Source of the DNA: Pectinophora gossypiella
Taxonomy: Eukaryota > Arthropoda > Insecta > Lepidoptera > Gelechiidae
Length of the DNA stretch: 64,000 nt
Direction: 5' to 3'
Assembly (NCBI RefSeq): GCF_024362695.1
Contig: NC_065404.1
Coordinates: 11,200,604 to 11,264,603, forward strand
Shown: positions 35,057 to 49,200 of the stretch, piece after piece
How positions within the stretch are numbered: the first letter of the stretch is position 1
Layout of the letters: every line of letters begins with the position of its first letter
Notes under the pieces: generated by a model
The model's database searches: none
What the model was told of the DNA's origin: nothing
The model's input: the letters and a program-made list of their open reading frames with translations, nothing else
Position numbers and translations under genes: made by a program

Positions 35057-38000
35057 GTACGGACTGATTTCAAAAACTTTTAGATTCTAATTACCTTGGT
35101 TTAATTACGTCGTTAAATTAAAGCTGTTTTTTTCCTGACAAATACAAATGTCGTTCTAAACACAGGTTACTGCGGTAAATTAAGCAATATTACAGCAACT
35201 CGGCTCGTGAGCCAATCGCGAAATAACACTTTACTCAATTTATTCATAGTGGCGGCTAGTAGACCCCGCTTCTACTGACGTAATTCAACCACTACTCATT
35301 TAGTCTCATGTGTTGTAAATTTTAGAACTCTATAATCTATTAAAATCAAACACAATGCTTTTTAATTACACGAATGTTTACCCGACCCTGTCGGATTAGG
35401 AGTTTATCCACGGAAGCAGTGCTGCTATTACATATCGAGTGTCCGAGCGAGATATCGTTCAGCTGAGATTGATGAGAGTCTGTCAATGCGGTCACGTAGT
35501 ATCGTCCTCCGAGGAAAAACACCCGCGCTTTCAGCCAGAAAGGTGGTGGGGGGCTAATTAGTCGCCCCATCGCCATCAATATCCATTAGTGGCGCCGCAC
35601 GCGACCTGGCGACTTAGCGACTGCCTGCCGCGCCGTGTGATGATTACCACTATTGCCTACTCTATCTCGAGCCGCGATAAGGGTTTGCACTTCCGTGCCT
35701 GACCACAGGGTTACACAGGACAAAATGTAATCACGCTAACCCACAATATGACTTGTTGTTCGTTATTATAGAAAACTCGAAAGCAATTACAAGTAACATT
35801 TTAAATTAAATAATTTTAATTCTCTTCAAAACACATAAAAAAAAATAATAAAGCTGGTCAGCTTTCTTAACTTAATGATTCGAACGAAGTAAGTTCGTTA
35901 CAATGCTATTGACTCCGGTGAGCCTAGCTCTCAGACCGGACACGGTCGAGCATTCGTAGACATAATAACAAAGGGTAAGCAGCTTTTATTAAAATGTACC
36001 ATTGTTTGAGCGCTGCTGCACGCTCCGGCCTCGGCCGCGGGAGATCCGATTTCATTACTAAACTTCTTTGCCCCGCATCCTAGTAAAGGGTTACCCGTGC
36101 CCTAATCTTTGAACTATGACTTGACCGTTAATACGCATTTATAATTTGCTTTTCGATTATTTAGTACGGTAGGACGGCATCCCGAGATACGAATAAATTA
36201 GTTTCGTGTTTGGGAACAAAGGCGGCCGAAGTTTGAGTAACGGTCACAGGGTCGTTGTAAGAGTTAAACTTATTCCACTATCAGACGGAGTGCTATTTGT
36301 CAAAATCTGTCTTGTTGTTGAATTTAGCTAACCGATAGTTAAATTTGATTTGGGAACTTGAGTGCTCTTGTGATTGCGGTTGGGAATCGCGAGATCGCTA
36401 GAATGCAGATTTGAGTCCGTCTTGACCGAAGATGTATTAAGTTCCTTGTACAAATACATGGTATTGAAAGTATTTAAATCGGTTAGAAATTTTAATATTG
36501 AAATAAAAATATTGTTATTAAAAAGATAGGTCAAAGTTGAGGTTCTTGTGATTGAACTATGACCGACCCCGGTGGCGACCCTTTTAGTAAGGCGCACCGG
36601 TCGCCGCGGGTACAGACGCCACGCGCAGGTGTAACCTCGCCCTTAGGTCGCAGCTTCCACATCATTTACATAGCCAAGGTATCTTATGCACTCTGCATGC
36701 ACTCGCTTCTCACTTTATAATTCAAATGATCCACGCGAACGCGGGGAGAATCCGAGGAAATGTGAGAATTTCTAACGGAATTTTTAGCGGCTATTTAAAC
36801 TATGAATTCCTTTGTTATTACCTAACGGGCTGCCTAGGCATTCTAAGTTCGAACGTATTTGTCAGTAGACCTCTTTTCTATTTAACTATTCAGAACCGTA
36901 AATGTATTTCAGTTCAATGAACAAAGCTTACAACAATTCATATTTATTAAAATACGAGCACATAGGCTTGCACAACGAACTTGAACTCTTATTGTTTATT
37001 AAAAATTACTAAATGTTATGCAGGTTTAGTTTAAAAGCCACGCTGTGCCTCTGCCTTGATCAATATCTCATTATATATTGACTTTCTTTTTGCTGTTTGT
37101 TTATGTGCCTATTAAATAAATAAATAAAAGCTGAATACTAATTGAAAGAAAGAAAGAAAGTATTAATTGCATGATATGGTCGGCCTTAATATGGAAACGA
37201 TGTAGTTTTGATTTCTGAAATGAATCGCTGGCTCATCGTTGGCATAACATTGAACATTGCCGGGCTTCGGAAAGCACCCTTTGTGAAAGTTTCGAGCTCT
37301 GAACTCTTTGAAGTCAGACATGATGAAATTATGACGCGAGCGGCGTTAGTTATAGCCCAGCTCGAATAGAAACATAGTCACGCGGTTGTTGTATTGATTA
37401 AACGATAAAATTAAAAGCACTAGTTTTAACCGGCGTTTTACCACTATATTTTGTATGGGTTCGATGAAAAGGGTTGAAGTTCTTTGTGTTACATCATTCC
37501 GAAATTATATTTCTAACATAATGTTAACGTAAACTAGGCGGTTAAAAATGTCAATCGAAACAATTTATCTAAAAAAACAATATTGCAATTTGACGTAAGC
37601 GCATATAAAAGTAAGTGCGCAATGTAAACAAATGTCAAATAGCAATGTTGCTTTTTTAGATTAATTGCCTCGATGTAACCTTTTTAACCCCCTTAGTCGG
37701 GTTGATAGATAAACAGCATTATAATACAACGAGGAAGGCGCATTTTAGGCAATGTAAAGAGAGGTATCACCATAGCGCGGGTAATGCTAACTAACTACAG
37801 TGGCCTTGCCCCGGTGTAATCAAATTAGAAGAGTGACGTCACCTGTATCAGCTACACGCTAATTAACATGAACTGCGATCTGTATACACTCGCAACATTT
37901 TGACGCTGCCCGCGTCGAAATGTTTAAATAAACACTCCAATTCAATACGACATGATTTACCTTGATGCTCTTGCGATTCGTAACCTAAAATTACAGTGCA

Positions 38001-41000
38001 TGTCATCCACTTAGGAAATACAAATACCTGTACTTTATTGCACACACATACAAGAAACATTTTAAATGTACACAAAAAAGATTACAAGCGACTTGGCGGC
38101 CTTATTTCTCTACAGCAATGCCTTATAACCGACCTGTGGTAATAACTGATTAATATACGCAAACGTGTTAGTATTTATAATAGACTTCAATTTGGTGTCA
38201 CGATTTGCATAAATTGAACTATAATTTGAAAATATTTATTCTGCAAACCTGTCTCGTTTATGCCCTTGGGCGATTTTCCTAAAGACCAAACCAGTTTGGG
38301 TAATGGCGGACTAAGCAATATTTTCACTATATTATCTTGTCCTGGCAGATGCGCGTAGGCAGAGTCCGACCAAGTGGCAACTTCCTTCGATTGCGTCACT
38401 CATCTTGTGATTCACGCATTTTGCTCCATAACTCATAGTTTGGTACGGCGTGACCTCGCCTGCTCGTCGCGTCCTTGCTAGCTCTAAACTAACTAAAGCA
38501 GCCATTATTTATCTATAGACATCTTTGATAGACGACGGTATGTTTTGTTTAAACTTAACCAGCCTTATCGCTAGGCCGTTCGTCACGCTAATCTTTTAAA
38601 CGAGTTTTTGTTTTTGTTTCCGAAGAAGCTAAACTAACGCAGCGAGCTCTGTAACGGTTATATAAAGCTGGTTGCAGTGAAACTTGGAATACAAATCCAA
38701 GCTCGGAACAATATTATGATTACGTCATTCATAAAGTGCATTAATGTAGGGAGCGGGGGAGCCCTCTTTGTGCATCTCTGCGGGCCGCTGCTCCTGATAT
38801 GAAAAGCAGTTTTCCAAGGAGTAAATAATAGAGTGGCAGTCGGAGGCTGGCGCACCCTCCTCCGGCGGCCCACGGCGCGGCAAAATGTGTCCCTGTGTGA
38901 CGATAGCCTGTACCTACCAACCGTTATACTCTCTTACTTACTACTCCACAATACACTGTTTCGCCATTTATCCCCCTTCAGGCGAAATAAGGGATTTGAA
39001 AAATATATTATTCAATTACTTCATTCGTAAATTCTATTGACATAAATTGTGGCGTACGATATTATATTGCGAGATTTAATTATATTAATCTACCTACTCA
39101 CTTTTAGCTTGTTAAACACACTAAAATCAATTAAAGTGTGCTCAGGTATATTTAATTACTAAATTAAACATAGTCCTACCAATGCTTTGTACCAGCAGAT
39201 ACTTTGAATTAACATAACAAATTAAATTAATTAATTAATTATGAATTAGTGTTTGAAAACATTCGAAACAGCTAGTATGTTGTTAACGAATAAAATAATT
39301 CGGTGCACGGTAATATCAACTCTATAATTATATAATACCATCAAGTTTAAATAAATATGCCACCGAATTCCCTACTTATTAGGTCGGGTATTACTACAGA
39401 CCCGATTCTTTATTATTATAACTATAGATAAAATAATACACACAGTGATTTATAGGTAAATGATAAATTTCGTAATCGCTAATTTCTTTACCTTAGTAAT
39501 CCTCTTAACCAGGTTTATCTCAACAAACTCCTTTCGCGAGGTGGAAATTCCGCACACAATTCAAGCAACATGATACCCTTAAGTAAGTGTTCCCAGACGG
39601 CTAATGAAACTTCGCAAAGCCAACACGAGACCGCGCTTATTTAGAGGCGGCGATGTCGAGCAGATGACGCCCAAACAAATCTCAATATCTGGCATATGGT
39701 ATGAATATTTAGAGCCGGAGAAGTCAGCGTTCCCTGCACAGTTATAAGACATCGAAAATAGATTGTGCGAACGGGGTTAGACGCACCTGTTATTTGGCTT
39801 TCGGGCTGGTTCGGTGGAGGGTAGGGCTGGGAGGGGGGCGGCAGATTCATTAATAATGGCCCGCAATGAGACACCCTTATTTACGAGCTGCGGGAAACTA
39901 GTCGAACCGCATCCCGCGTATCGCGATGTTACTAATTTCGGATTGACTCCAACACCAAACAATAAAACGCTACAAGCAACTCGGAAGTTAATCCTCTTTC
40001 CGCAACTCGGGTTCCATCACTTATTCAAACCGCTGAAGATGTCAAGGTATGAACAGTTGTCTGGGAGTTGGCATGCTCGCCAGCCAAATAAGACTTAAAA
40101 ACAACAAGCTTTAGAACTCTGGCTTTCATAATATACACGTAGCTTTAAACTAGAACTTATAAGTCAAAGTAAGTCACGATTACGTTTTTTTCATAGCGCC
40201 ATATTGGACCGGATTCAATCAGCTTAATTTTCTTGAACACGTATAAATATAATTGACTTGATTTTATTTGTAGTCCATATAAAGCTAACCTGATGGCGTT
40301 TTAAGTCAGCGACAAGTTCAACACACTCTATTAGTAAATCGAGTCTATTGTCACCCTTCCATCGACGGCGTCCTCGTGCGGGACCAACAAACTCAGACGC
40401 ACAAAAAATCCTCTTTATTGCATCACGGACACTGAGCTGGTAGAAACTGAGTGACGTAAATGGCCGAGAGATCGGAACCGTCACGACCCCAGTATTTCCT
40501 AACCTAAATCAAAAAGAACATACCTAATCCTTTGAGAATTCGAAGATTTATACAATTTACGAAACTCCCATAAAGTATGGAAACGTTCAGAAACCTTTCC
40601 GATCTGATTCTTTTTAAGTCTGCACTAGGTTCTTTTTAAATCGTAACTCGTGTTTGACTTTTTCAATCCTACATAGTGGAGCAAAACATGATTCACTAAG
40701 TAGTCATCTATTTTATTATTCTTATTAACTTTGGTTGTGCCGGAGAGGCGAGATGATTGGCGTTTTATTCAAACAACACAAAGAGGTTTTTTGTGTCGTC
40801 GACTTTTGTTGTGACTCATATTTTTTACAAAATGACGCGGTTATTACTAATCTCTCTGCCTGTGTCTATTACACTTAAATACACCTTTACTTATAAATCT
40901 TAAACGTTAACTTTCCAAGACTTGATCGTCTCATCTCTTGATCTTGTCTTATTCACACACAAAGATTTAGAATTGAATGTAGGGAAATACAAAATCGTAA

Positions 41001-42060
41001 TGTTAACAAGGTGATTTTATAACAGAGACAGAGCATATAAACAAAAGAGCTATTGGGCTAAATTCGAACACAAACAGTAAGATTGAAACAGGCGGTTAGA
41101 AGCGACGGGATGAGGTAAGCGACCTTAAAAGCCACTTAGCGCACGTTGCGCGCACGGCGTTCTCGCTGCGTTTCTTATTACTTAGCGAATAATTCTGGTA
41201 ATATGTGCCGTTAACACCTTTCACACATTAAGGATCACGTTCTCTAACATGCCTGCGATGTACTTTTCGTCGTTAATCATATAAATATTCACAATGAGAT
41301 ACTAAGTTTAATTATGAAGATTCTAGATTTCTACGAGCTTGAGTTTCATCTTTATTATCATCTTAAAACTCAAGAATAGCGCCGATTTATAATACTGCTA
41401 AAGTAACAAGCAAAATAATAACTCGTTCTAACTCAATTAAAGTAGTAATAAAAAGTTTGCTGAAAAGCTTCTGCTTTCTGACAAAACGACATATCGATGA
41501 ACCTAATTCCAATCGAAGTCTTTCATTTCCGCGTCCGCATTTCTCCCGTCATGATACCGGAACCCATTTCACCAGGAGGATAGCCAAAGAAATCTTGGTG
41601 TCTTGTATAACAAAAGCAGGTAAAGATGCTCTAAATATAGAATAAACAGAAAAAAAGCGATTTAAGGATGATTGACGCTGAGGCGGGTTATCAGAAGCTT
41701 TATCAATTATTGTAGCAGTTGATTTAGTTAGTGGAAGCAATGGTACTGGTAGAACCGGGTTAATTAACGTTTATGCGGAGTCATCAAACCAGGGCGAGCA
41801 CGCCGCCGGGACTGGCCCAGGAACAGGAGCTCGCTTCACCGGCTTTAATTAAAATCCTGAATCTACAGTATGAAGGATTCCTACAGCTCACCCGCACCCT
41901 TTACTCGACTAATTACTGTAATCTAAAACAATAGAGAGTTAGTAAATCTTTATTGTCACATACGCCCTCCATGACTAAGGAATAAGTTGAAAGATTTTTG
42001 TTTTTATATCACTCAGCACGGGTGCTAGCGCCGGATATAGAAAATTGTACGTGTACAAGA
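35057..42060. other. gene-free, AT-rich stretch
   Basis: No protein gene is supported. Simple repeats include (GAAA)n at about 37143-37159 and (AATT)n at about 39222-39240. GC-richer patches lie near 35590-35640, 36010-36060, 38750-38880 and 39810-39860. They may be regulatory; nothing specific is proven. Confidence 0.4.
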
Positions 42061-42063
42061 TGA

Positions 42064-42128
42064 GAACCCAGTGGTGTAATGGTTAACATGCTCGTCTTGT
42101 TGAATGGTTGAATTCCCGCCCGACTCAG
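42064..42128 (+). other. tRNA-like SINE-head sequence
   Basis: The sequence CCAGTGGTGTAATGGTTAACATGCTCGTC resembles the 5' half (A-box region) of tRNA-derived heads of insect SINEs. GGTTGAATTCCCGCC, 45 nt further on, resembles a B box that has lost one base. A T-rich stretch follows. Anticodon and acceptor stems are not intact, so a functional tRNA is unlikely. Confidence 0.45.
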
Positions 42129-42129
42129 A

Positions 42130-45100
42130 CTTTCGATTTATTTTTTTCTTTGTAAGCAATAAGTTACCTGAGTCGAATAAACGTGGAAGCTTTGTGTTCA
42201 TAGGAGTAGTCATTTGATCTGAAATTCCTTGTAAACGATTAGCAAAAACACCTTTCTGCACAGAACTTTTTACTTATACTGAAATATAACAATCACCGTC
42301 GTATTTGAAAAAAATAATAAAGCAATAACTCAAGTGATGCCTCCGTGCTCCCAACGCGGGTTGGCCAATTACAGCGTTGCGCTTCAAGGAAGCTAACCAG
42401 TTTCTAAATTCTTCGTATATTTAATTTAGCTTAATTGGTGTGTGGATACACGGCGGCAGGCAGTCGACCGAGAATTTGAGCCTCTTTGTTGGCGAAATCG
42501 TGTTTAAAACGGTACCCCAGCGAATTATACACCGAGCAAACCGTTCTCATTGTCGTTAACCTCCGTGTCATTTTTCCTATATATTCAGGAAGCATTACAA
42601 GTTCAATTCTTTCAGACTTTGTTTCAATGTTAATTTGATGACAGTCTCAAATTACGTTTTTGGGACACTGTTTACCGGCGAATTCAGGCCGGGAGAGGCG
42701 ATTACCTTGAACAAATTGTAGCAGTTTAGAGCTGATGTAGGATTCAAATTCGCGAGTTTCATGGCTCGTAAAACGTTAGTGATTATGGGCTCGATGCCGT
42801 TTGATTGTCTAATTTGCTGTCATCCAGTAGCAACAGAACATTTCAATTTAAATACGTCCAAAGCTCTACAGCTCCATTAAAATATCAATTGCTAGCTGAA
42901 CTAATCACGATAATATGAGCAGCTTTAGTTCACACGACGCTGACGTTAGACTGTATACCGTGTCCAAAATATTATTATGAACAGTGTCTTTGTAGATTCT
43001 TAAAAGGAAGATCGTTCGTTGGTGGGTGCTCAAATAGTGATGATGTGAATGGGACAGGATACTTGGCGCGTGCGCAGTAAACTGATGTGGAGATGATATG
43101 TGTGGGCGCACCCCCGCTGACTTATTTGTCGGACAATTGAATGAGGTACATCAGTGTTCAACTTAGATTACCAACGGTAAACACACGAAATATTAAGGTT
43201 AAATAATATCATTCGTCTTTCATTTTGCAAAATAATGATGCCGTTGTATGATTAAAATGTATCATCTAACTCCTTTTTGTCATTTTACTTTTGTTGTTGA
43301 CCGGCTGCAGTAGTATGGGTGGGCAATAAACATCGTTCTCGGGTTGTTCTCCGATATCCCAACATGGCGTGGTCGGGTGTACGATTACTTGCGTGGAGAT
43401 TGGTAACAGTGTCTTGGTACATGTACTGGCCGCGTATGTGTGTGTGAGCACTGCGTTTGGCGTGGGACGGGGCAGTGCATTTTTTGCGGGCACCAGATGA
43501 ACGGTAGGTCATTGAACCCCATCGCTCGCCTCGAATCCGAATTTTACCAGCAAAGCGCATCTTCCCGACGCTTTATTCGACCGTTTATTTTGGTATCCAA
43601 AGTTTCTCTCGAATTCCTTGTTCGAGGTGAATGAATAAGTAACACAGCGTGTATTTTCAAAATTATATCTTGGTAAGTTATTGTGTTAAGTTAGTCGCGT
43701 GCCGGTGTGGTCGGATGGACGACGAGCCACGGCACGCATTGTGAGCAGGCGGGCGGCAAGACGAAACAGCTGTCGGTATCATTGGCCACTCATTAGACGT
43801 TAAAAAAATCGTTCAAAAACCCGTCGTCTAATTAGCACTGTTGCCGTGCGCCGTGCTCAGCCGACAAGAATGTGTGACGGCAGCGTGCTTTATGGCTTTA
43901 TGAAGCGCAATAAGCTAAAGCAAAGCGGAGTATAGAAGAGCCGGCGCGGCACACCAGACGCCGCCTACCACGATAATACGTAATATAAATTCAAACGAGA
44001 CACTTGTTCAAATGCAATATAGGCTAACGAGACCACCAATGCTATAAACAATTTCTAATTACTTCATTTATAATGAAAATCCTTTTGATGCTTCGAATAC
44101 ATTTGATCCGTGCAAGTCATTGACTTTCTATTCTGAAGAATACAGTCTACAATAAAATACTTTACATGAAAGCACTTGAATAGTCTCTAGAACGAAAAAC
44201 ATTTCTTTTTTCTTCTATAATACCTGTCAGCATTGCACCGACGTTTTTGACTTCGAGGTAATAAATAAAATGGCCTTGCTTCGGACATTGCCTCTATTTT
44301 ACAACAAATGATTCGAAGCTCTGCATTATTAAGATGATAGCTAGCCGGATAAAAAACGGCTAGGTATAGTCAAACGACTGAAAGAAGCGTATAAACGAGC
44401 TTTTAGATGTCACGGTTGGCGGCGTGCGCGTTGCAAAAAGTAGCGCAACCGGCAACACAGTCTGCAATGCCATCTGCTGGTGTACGCTTTTGTAATCGGT
44501 GTTGCGTCTGATAATAAAGACCATAGTCTCGTGTATGGATTCGGCAGGTGGTATTAACATCGCTGGTCGAGACAGCCACGTCGCAAATTCGTGACTACTG
44601 CCGCCTCCCACTTCGTCTTTCACCCCGCGACTCTCCTTCATATTGAGACACGACCCATGACTAAATATATTAATGGCCTTTCTATCTTATGATTGAGTAA
44701 CTATCTGAGTATATTCTGTCATTTTGTAATCATATTTTATAGCCTGCTACAAGCTTACATAGTATTCAGACATAAGAAAGAACATTTCCGACAATTTACA
44801 TTTATGTCTTAGCAGTTCATTATCCGTATTTTCATGCCAATAGTCACTGGGCAATGAATTGTCATAATAGTAAATTACTACATTACTGTATCAAAACTTG
44901 AAAGTCTTAGAAGATTTTTTACTGCAAATCAGTGTGTACTAAACTTCATTCTGGCCAATAATCTTAGATGGCTGTAGCTACAATGAGTTAGCTGAGCGGA
45001 TTTTATGAAGTGGTCTCGCCATGTCCTCGGACAGGTCACGCGCCGCACGCAAACCCGTTTCACGGCGCACTTTCGCCAATCCTCGCTGCGCCGGCGCCGC

Positions 45101-45429
45101 GTGTTCCTTGCTCACTTGCACACTGTATCTGCCTCCCTCGTCCTCGATTGACCCGATCAACCCACCCACAGATAAGTTAGGCACCGGTTGTGCACATCCA
45201 CAAAAACTATCAAATTCGTAACATCCTTTGTTCTCAGACATGTGTTCATTTGAAATCCATCGTTTATTGAAGTTTAAACTTCACATTTCAGATTAACCTT
45301 TTGAGGAGCGATAACTATTTATACATCCAGTTTAGAATAATTTTCATTATTGTCAACTGCATCAGTTTTCCCCATATCGGAATTTTGGTTAATAAAATCA
45401 CACAAGTAAGGATCTCATGCGAGGTGAAG
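42130..45429. other. gene-free stretch
   Basis: There is a GC-rich block at about 43690-43970. Within it, TTAGACG (43793-43799) and CGTCTAATTA (43825-43834) form an inverted pair of homeodomain-like sites. Another GC-richer stretch lies at about 45010-45190. No coding exon is recognised. Confidence 0.4.
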
Positions 45430-46260
45430 CTACCGAAAGGCTCGTCTGCTTAAGAAGTGGAAACAATCGGTGCAACACATTGACCGGCTAAAACCCGACA
45501 CAATCGACGGGGCGGGCGGAAGTGTGGCAGTGGCGAAAAGCTCGCAACTGCACGAGGAGAAAGGAAGCGGCGCGCCGCGCGGTGTGATAAGGCGGCCGGC
45601 TGGCGGCGGGGCGGGGGTCGGCGGCGCGCGGGGTGCGGGGTGCGCGCGCAGCGGCGGCCCCCGCGCCCGCGACGTCCCGTCAGTCGCCCGCCGACTCCGC
45701 TTGTGCTTGTGTGACTCGCGCCGCTCCGTGCACCGCACTCGTGCCCCGAACACGACGCGTGCCGCCTCGCTGTGGCCGCGAACGCGACCTCTACTACGCT
45801 ACCGGCGAAACGTTTCTCCTAACTTAAGTGCAACTTGCTATGTTTTAACTTTTGGACATTCGCATACCCTTACCCGGCTTGTTTATCCCTCATCATGTAA
45901 GTGTACGCTCATTCTATTAAAAAGCGACATGCTCTCGTCGAATTCGGAACTCGCGTCGAAGTGTGCACTGTGAAGTTTGTGAATTAAAACTAGTGCATTT
46001 ACGGGTCGTGAATATTTCGCGTCGGTCCTTTTGGTGTTTTAGTGAAAAGATTTGATTCGCCGCCGATTTCCGAAATTCGACGGGAAAAGTTTGCAAAAGT
46101 CGGAACGAGTGGCTTGACTGGTGGCTGTAGAAACCTCTCGGGCCGGCGTGATGTCGCGTGCCGCATGCGAGCTTTCGCCTTGCGGGACGCTCGGCGCGCC
46201 GCTGCTCGCGCTTCTCGCACCACGGCACCAATCTTAAAGCTTTCATCGATATTGCCTATA
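45430..46260 (+). promoter_or_regulatory. CpG-rich block; possible alternative promoter or leader exon of mbl
   Basis: The densest CpG/GC stretch in the upstream domain (about 45560-45800) is followed by a donor-like CATCAT|GTAAGTG at 45897. A second GC-rich block lies at 46100-46220. Overlapping open frames on both strands come from base composition. In flies muscleblind uses distant noncoding first exons; a similar role here is inference from position and composition. No TATA box is evident. Confidence 0.35.
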
Positions 46261-49200
46261 ATGTAAAAGTTACGCTAAGTAGAACTCTCCCCTAATCCCC
46301 TGACGAAAGTTTCTTTCCTCATTACTCAACTCCTTCAAATATTGCGTTAGTAGTTCTTTGTGTCTCAACAATATTTCTCTTATGCTCTATGATTAAGTAA
46401 GATTTTATTCTGATCCATTTATTCACACAGTCTATGCCACCAAGACTTTCCTCATTATTTCGTTTTTCTCTTCACTTTGTTCGTTTTCTGTATTTTGTAG
46501 CTTGAAAAGTAGCTTTTGGTATCCTGTTTGTCTTCAGCAATTAAAATTTTGCCATTCCAATATAGTCCAAATTCCGACTTAAGAATTTATTTTATGTCAT
46601 TTTTGTTTTCTGTGTCCTAAAAAAATCGGATGTGATCACGATCAGGTTTGTGCTCAAATATTTTTAAATTCGTTCAAAATACTTCAAAGTGATTTTTATA
46701 GAGAAGATAAGTTACTGGAATCTTTATCGCAAACATGGTAAGATTACACTTTTTACATTTGTAATGCAGCCTTATCGCCTCACATGAAACCAATCAATCA
46801 AATAATGACTTGAACATAAAACTGTGTTGCTGATTAAGTTCCAAAATCAGTATGCTGAATAACTCTTTTTAAAAATGTTTAATTAAAAGTAGTATTTCAT
46901 GACAAGTCCAAAATGATACGCAAAATAATTCTCTAATATAAAAGCATCGCCGAATGAGTCATTACTTCATCAATGTCTGGATAATATTTTACTGAGAAAC
47001 TATATCTGGATCACTTTGTAATTATTGTGCCAAAAAATACAATCACAGTTGTAGCGTGTTCATTTTTAAAACTGGATTCATTCGCTCGGCTAAGGTCCAC
47101 AATGATTGTTCACCCCATGAGGGTAACAGCTGGGTCGCTACCTGCTCCAACAATAAACCGTCTGTCAATAGAGGGCCCGCTCAAAATTATTATTATTGTT
47201 TTACATTATGTCTTCTCGTAATCCAGTGATAAAATAAAATTATTATCTCTATCTACTACTCGCAAAATTTGCAGAATTCTTCGAAAATATTTTGATGTCC
47301 TTTTTCTAGACACCTAATTATTGGTCGAGCTAAATATGGATAAAGGATCAAAAACTAGTCAACCAGGTGATTTGTTCGATCTATGAAGTGATTCAAGAAA
47401 AAGTATTAGTTATAAGACGTGGTAAAGAACATAAAAATGCAGACAACAGAGTATAAACGTTGGAGAGATACTAAAATGTTTGCACCTAGTCAATATTAAC
47501 AAAAAATATCCAGTCTGCAAATATTTGGAATTATCATTCGTAATATATTTTAGTGCAGTACATACATTCCATGAAACAAGTAGAAATACGACTAACGACA
47601 TTTAAAGTCGTCGTTAAAAACTACAAATTCCCGCTAATAATGCTAGGTTATAATGAGGAAAACACTTACATTTCAAATATTCAGACCAAATTTGGTACAT
47701 TATTATTTTAAAGGAGGAAAACGAAAAAATGATAATCTTGACAAAAATGCTTTTGTTTAGCAGCATTAAAATGAAATTAGCAACAAAAATGCGTACTTAG
47801 TCGAAAACTATTATCACGAGACCGGTGTTTGTTTTGCATAATGTTGTTGTCTTCAAGGATACCAACATTAGCAGCCAAACTAAAGTTACATTGGACGTAA
47901 CCCAAAATGGTCGCCTGATAAGCACCACGCTATCGGAATTAATTATCTTATCTATGTGAAAATTAAACGGATGTGACACACAGCCCAAGTTGCAGATTAC
48001 GAGACCAAATTAATCACTGATAAGACGGTTTTGCCGCTCTCCAGATTCCTCGGCCGTTGTTGTTTGGGGAAACGTTCAGGAATTTTAAACGACTATTAAT
48101 TTGAAAATAAGTTTTTGCAATTTGCCCTTTCAGATAAAAAGTTGTTAAAATTATCTTAATATTCCTAATTATTTATATATTAATATTCTATTACTGAGTA
48201 GTTGCGTGCAATGCGGAGCAAATTCTGAAACCAGTTTTTCAATTTCACGACAAAAACTCAACTGTGTTGCTGTTGCCGTCTGTAACCGCACTGTATATGT
48301 TTTGTAGAATAAAGTGACAGCACAAAATTTGCAACATTGTTGGCGTAGCGCCGGCCGGTTTATGCATTGTATTTTTGTATGTTTTGTTGATGCGATCAGT
48401 GTAATGCCGCTGGTACGGGAGAACCGGGCTCCCGGCGTACCACGTTCGATAAGGCGTGCACATTAACGGGCGCGCTGCAGCGATAGCGCCGGAATCGTGT
48501 AATTTGCGCCTCGTAAATTTAAGCCGTCGCAAATTTTTCGCCTCTCTCGCTAATTACCACTCCGCCGTCGTCCCCTAGGACTGCTAAATGTGCTTCGTGC
48601 ACGTCCCGAATGCGAAAGTAGCAGTAGTTGCTATCTGCTTTGCTCCCCACACGTGAACAATGGCCTTTGTTTTGGCTGGCAAGACTGACCTACGTGCTTA
48701 TTAATGTTAGACTTGTGCACGTTTTCACACTTCAGACACCATTTATTCGTCAAATAAATAAATCTTATCACAAATCAAGAATAACAAATTCATCCCTATT
48801 TGAAGTACCTATAGGATATTTTCAAAAAAATATTAAACCTTAGTCGAATGTAATTTTATTTTAGTTTCGAAATATCTCATATCTAAACCAAAATCTTGGA
48901 CAATTAATATCCGTTCACCAAATACGAAAAAAGAACCTCTGAATAAAACTCAGTCCAAAATCTTGACATTGTTTCAATTTGTTATGATTTTATTACGTAT
49001 AGCAAACTTGAAACTATTTCAGTATTACCCAGAATCCTGTATTAAAAAAGTTTTTCCTCATCGCTATGAGTCAAGTGCGCGCGTGGCCAACGAATGTGGG
49101 GCCGTGTGAGGAATAACAAACGGTGACATCACTTCGAGACTGCCGAACACCTCGCAAAACGAAACACCTTATCTAAGTGTGCAATTTTCAACCGTCATCC

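Noticed and set aside
34816..35067. 83-codon open frame
   Set aside because: It lies across a retroelement insertion and its duplicated target site, so it is not a gene.
45470..45973. 167-codon open frame over a GC-rich block, with overlapping frames on both strands
   Set aside because: Low-complexity Gly/Ala/Arg translation in several frames at once is what CpG-rich DNA gives. No domain, and no clear start context.
47811..47828. TATCACGAGACCGGT shared with about 49594-49608
   Set aside because: A single 15-bp match is near chance expectation for this window length, and the flanks do not align.
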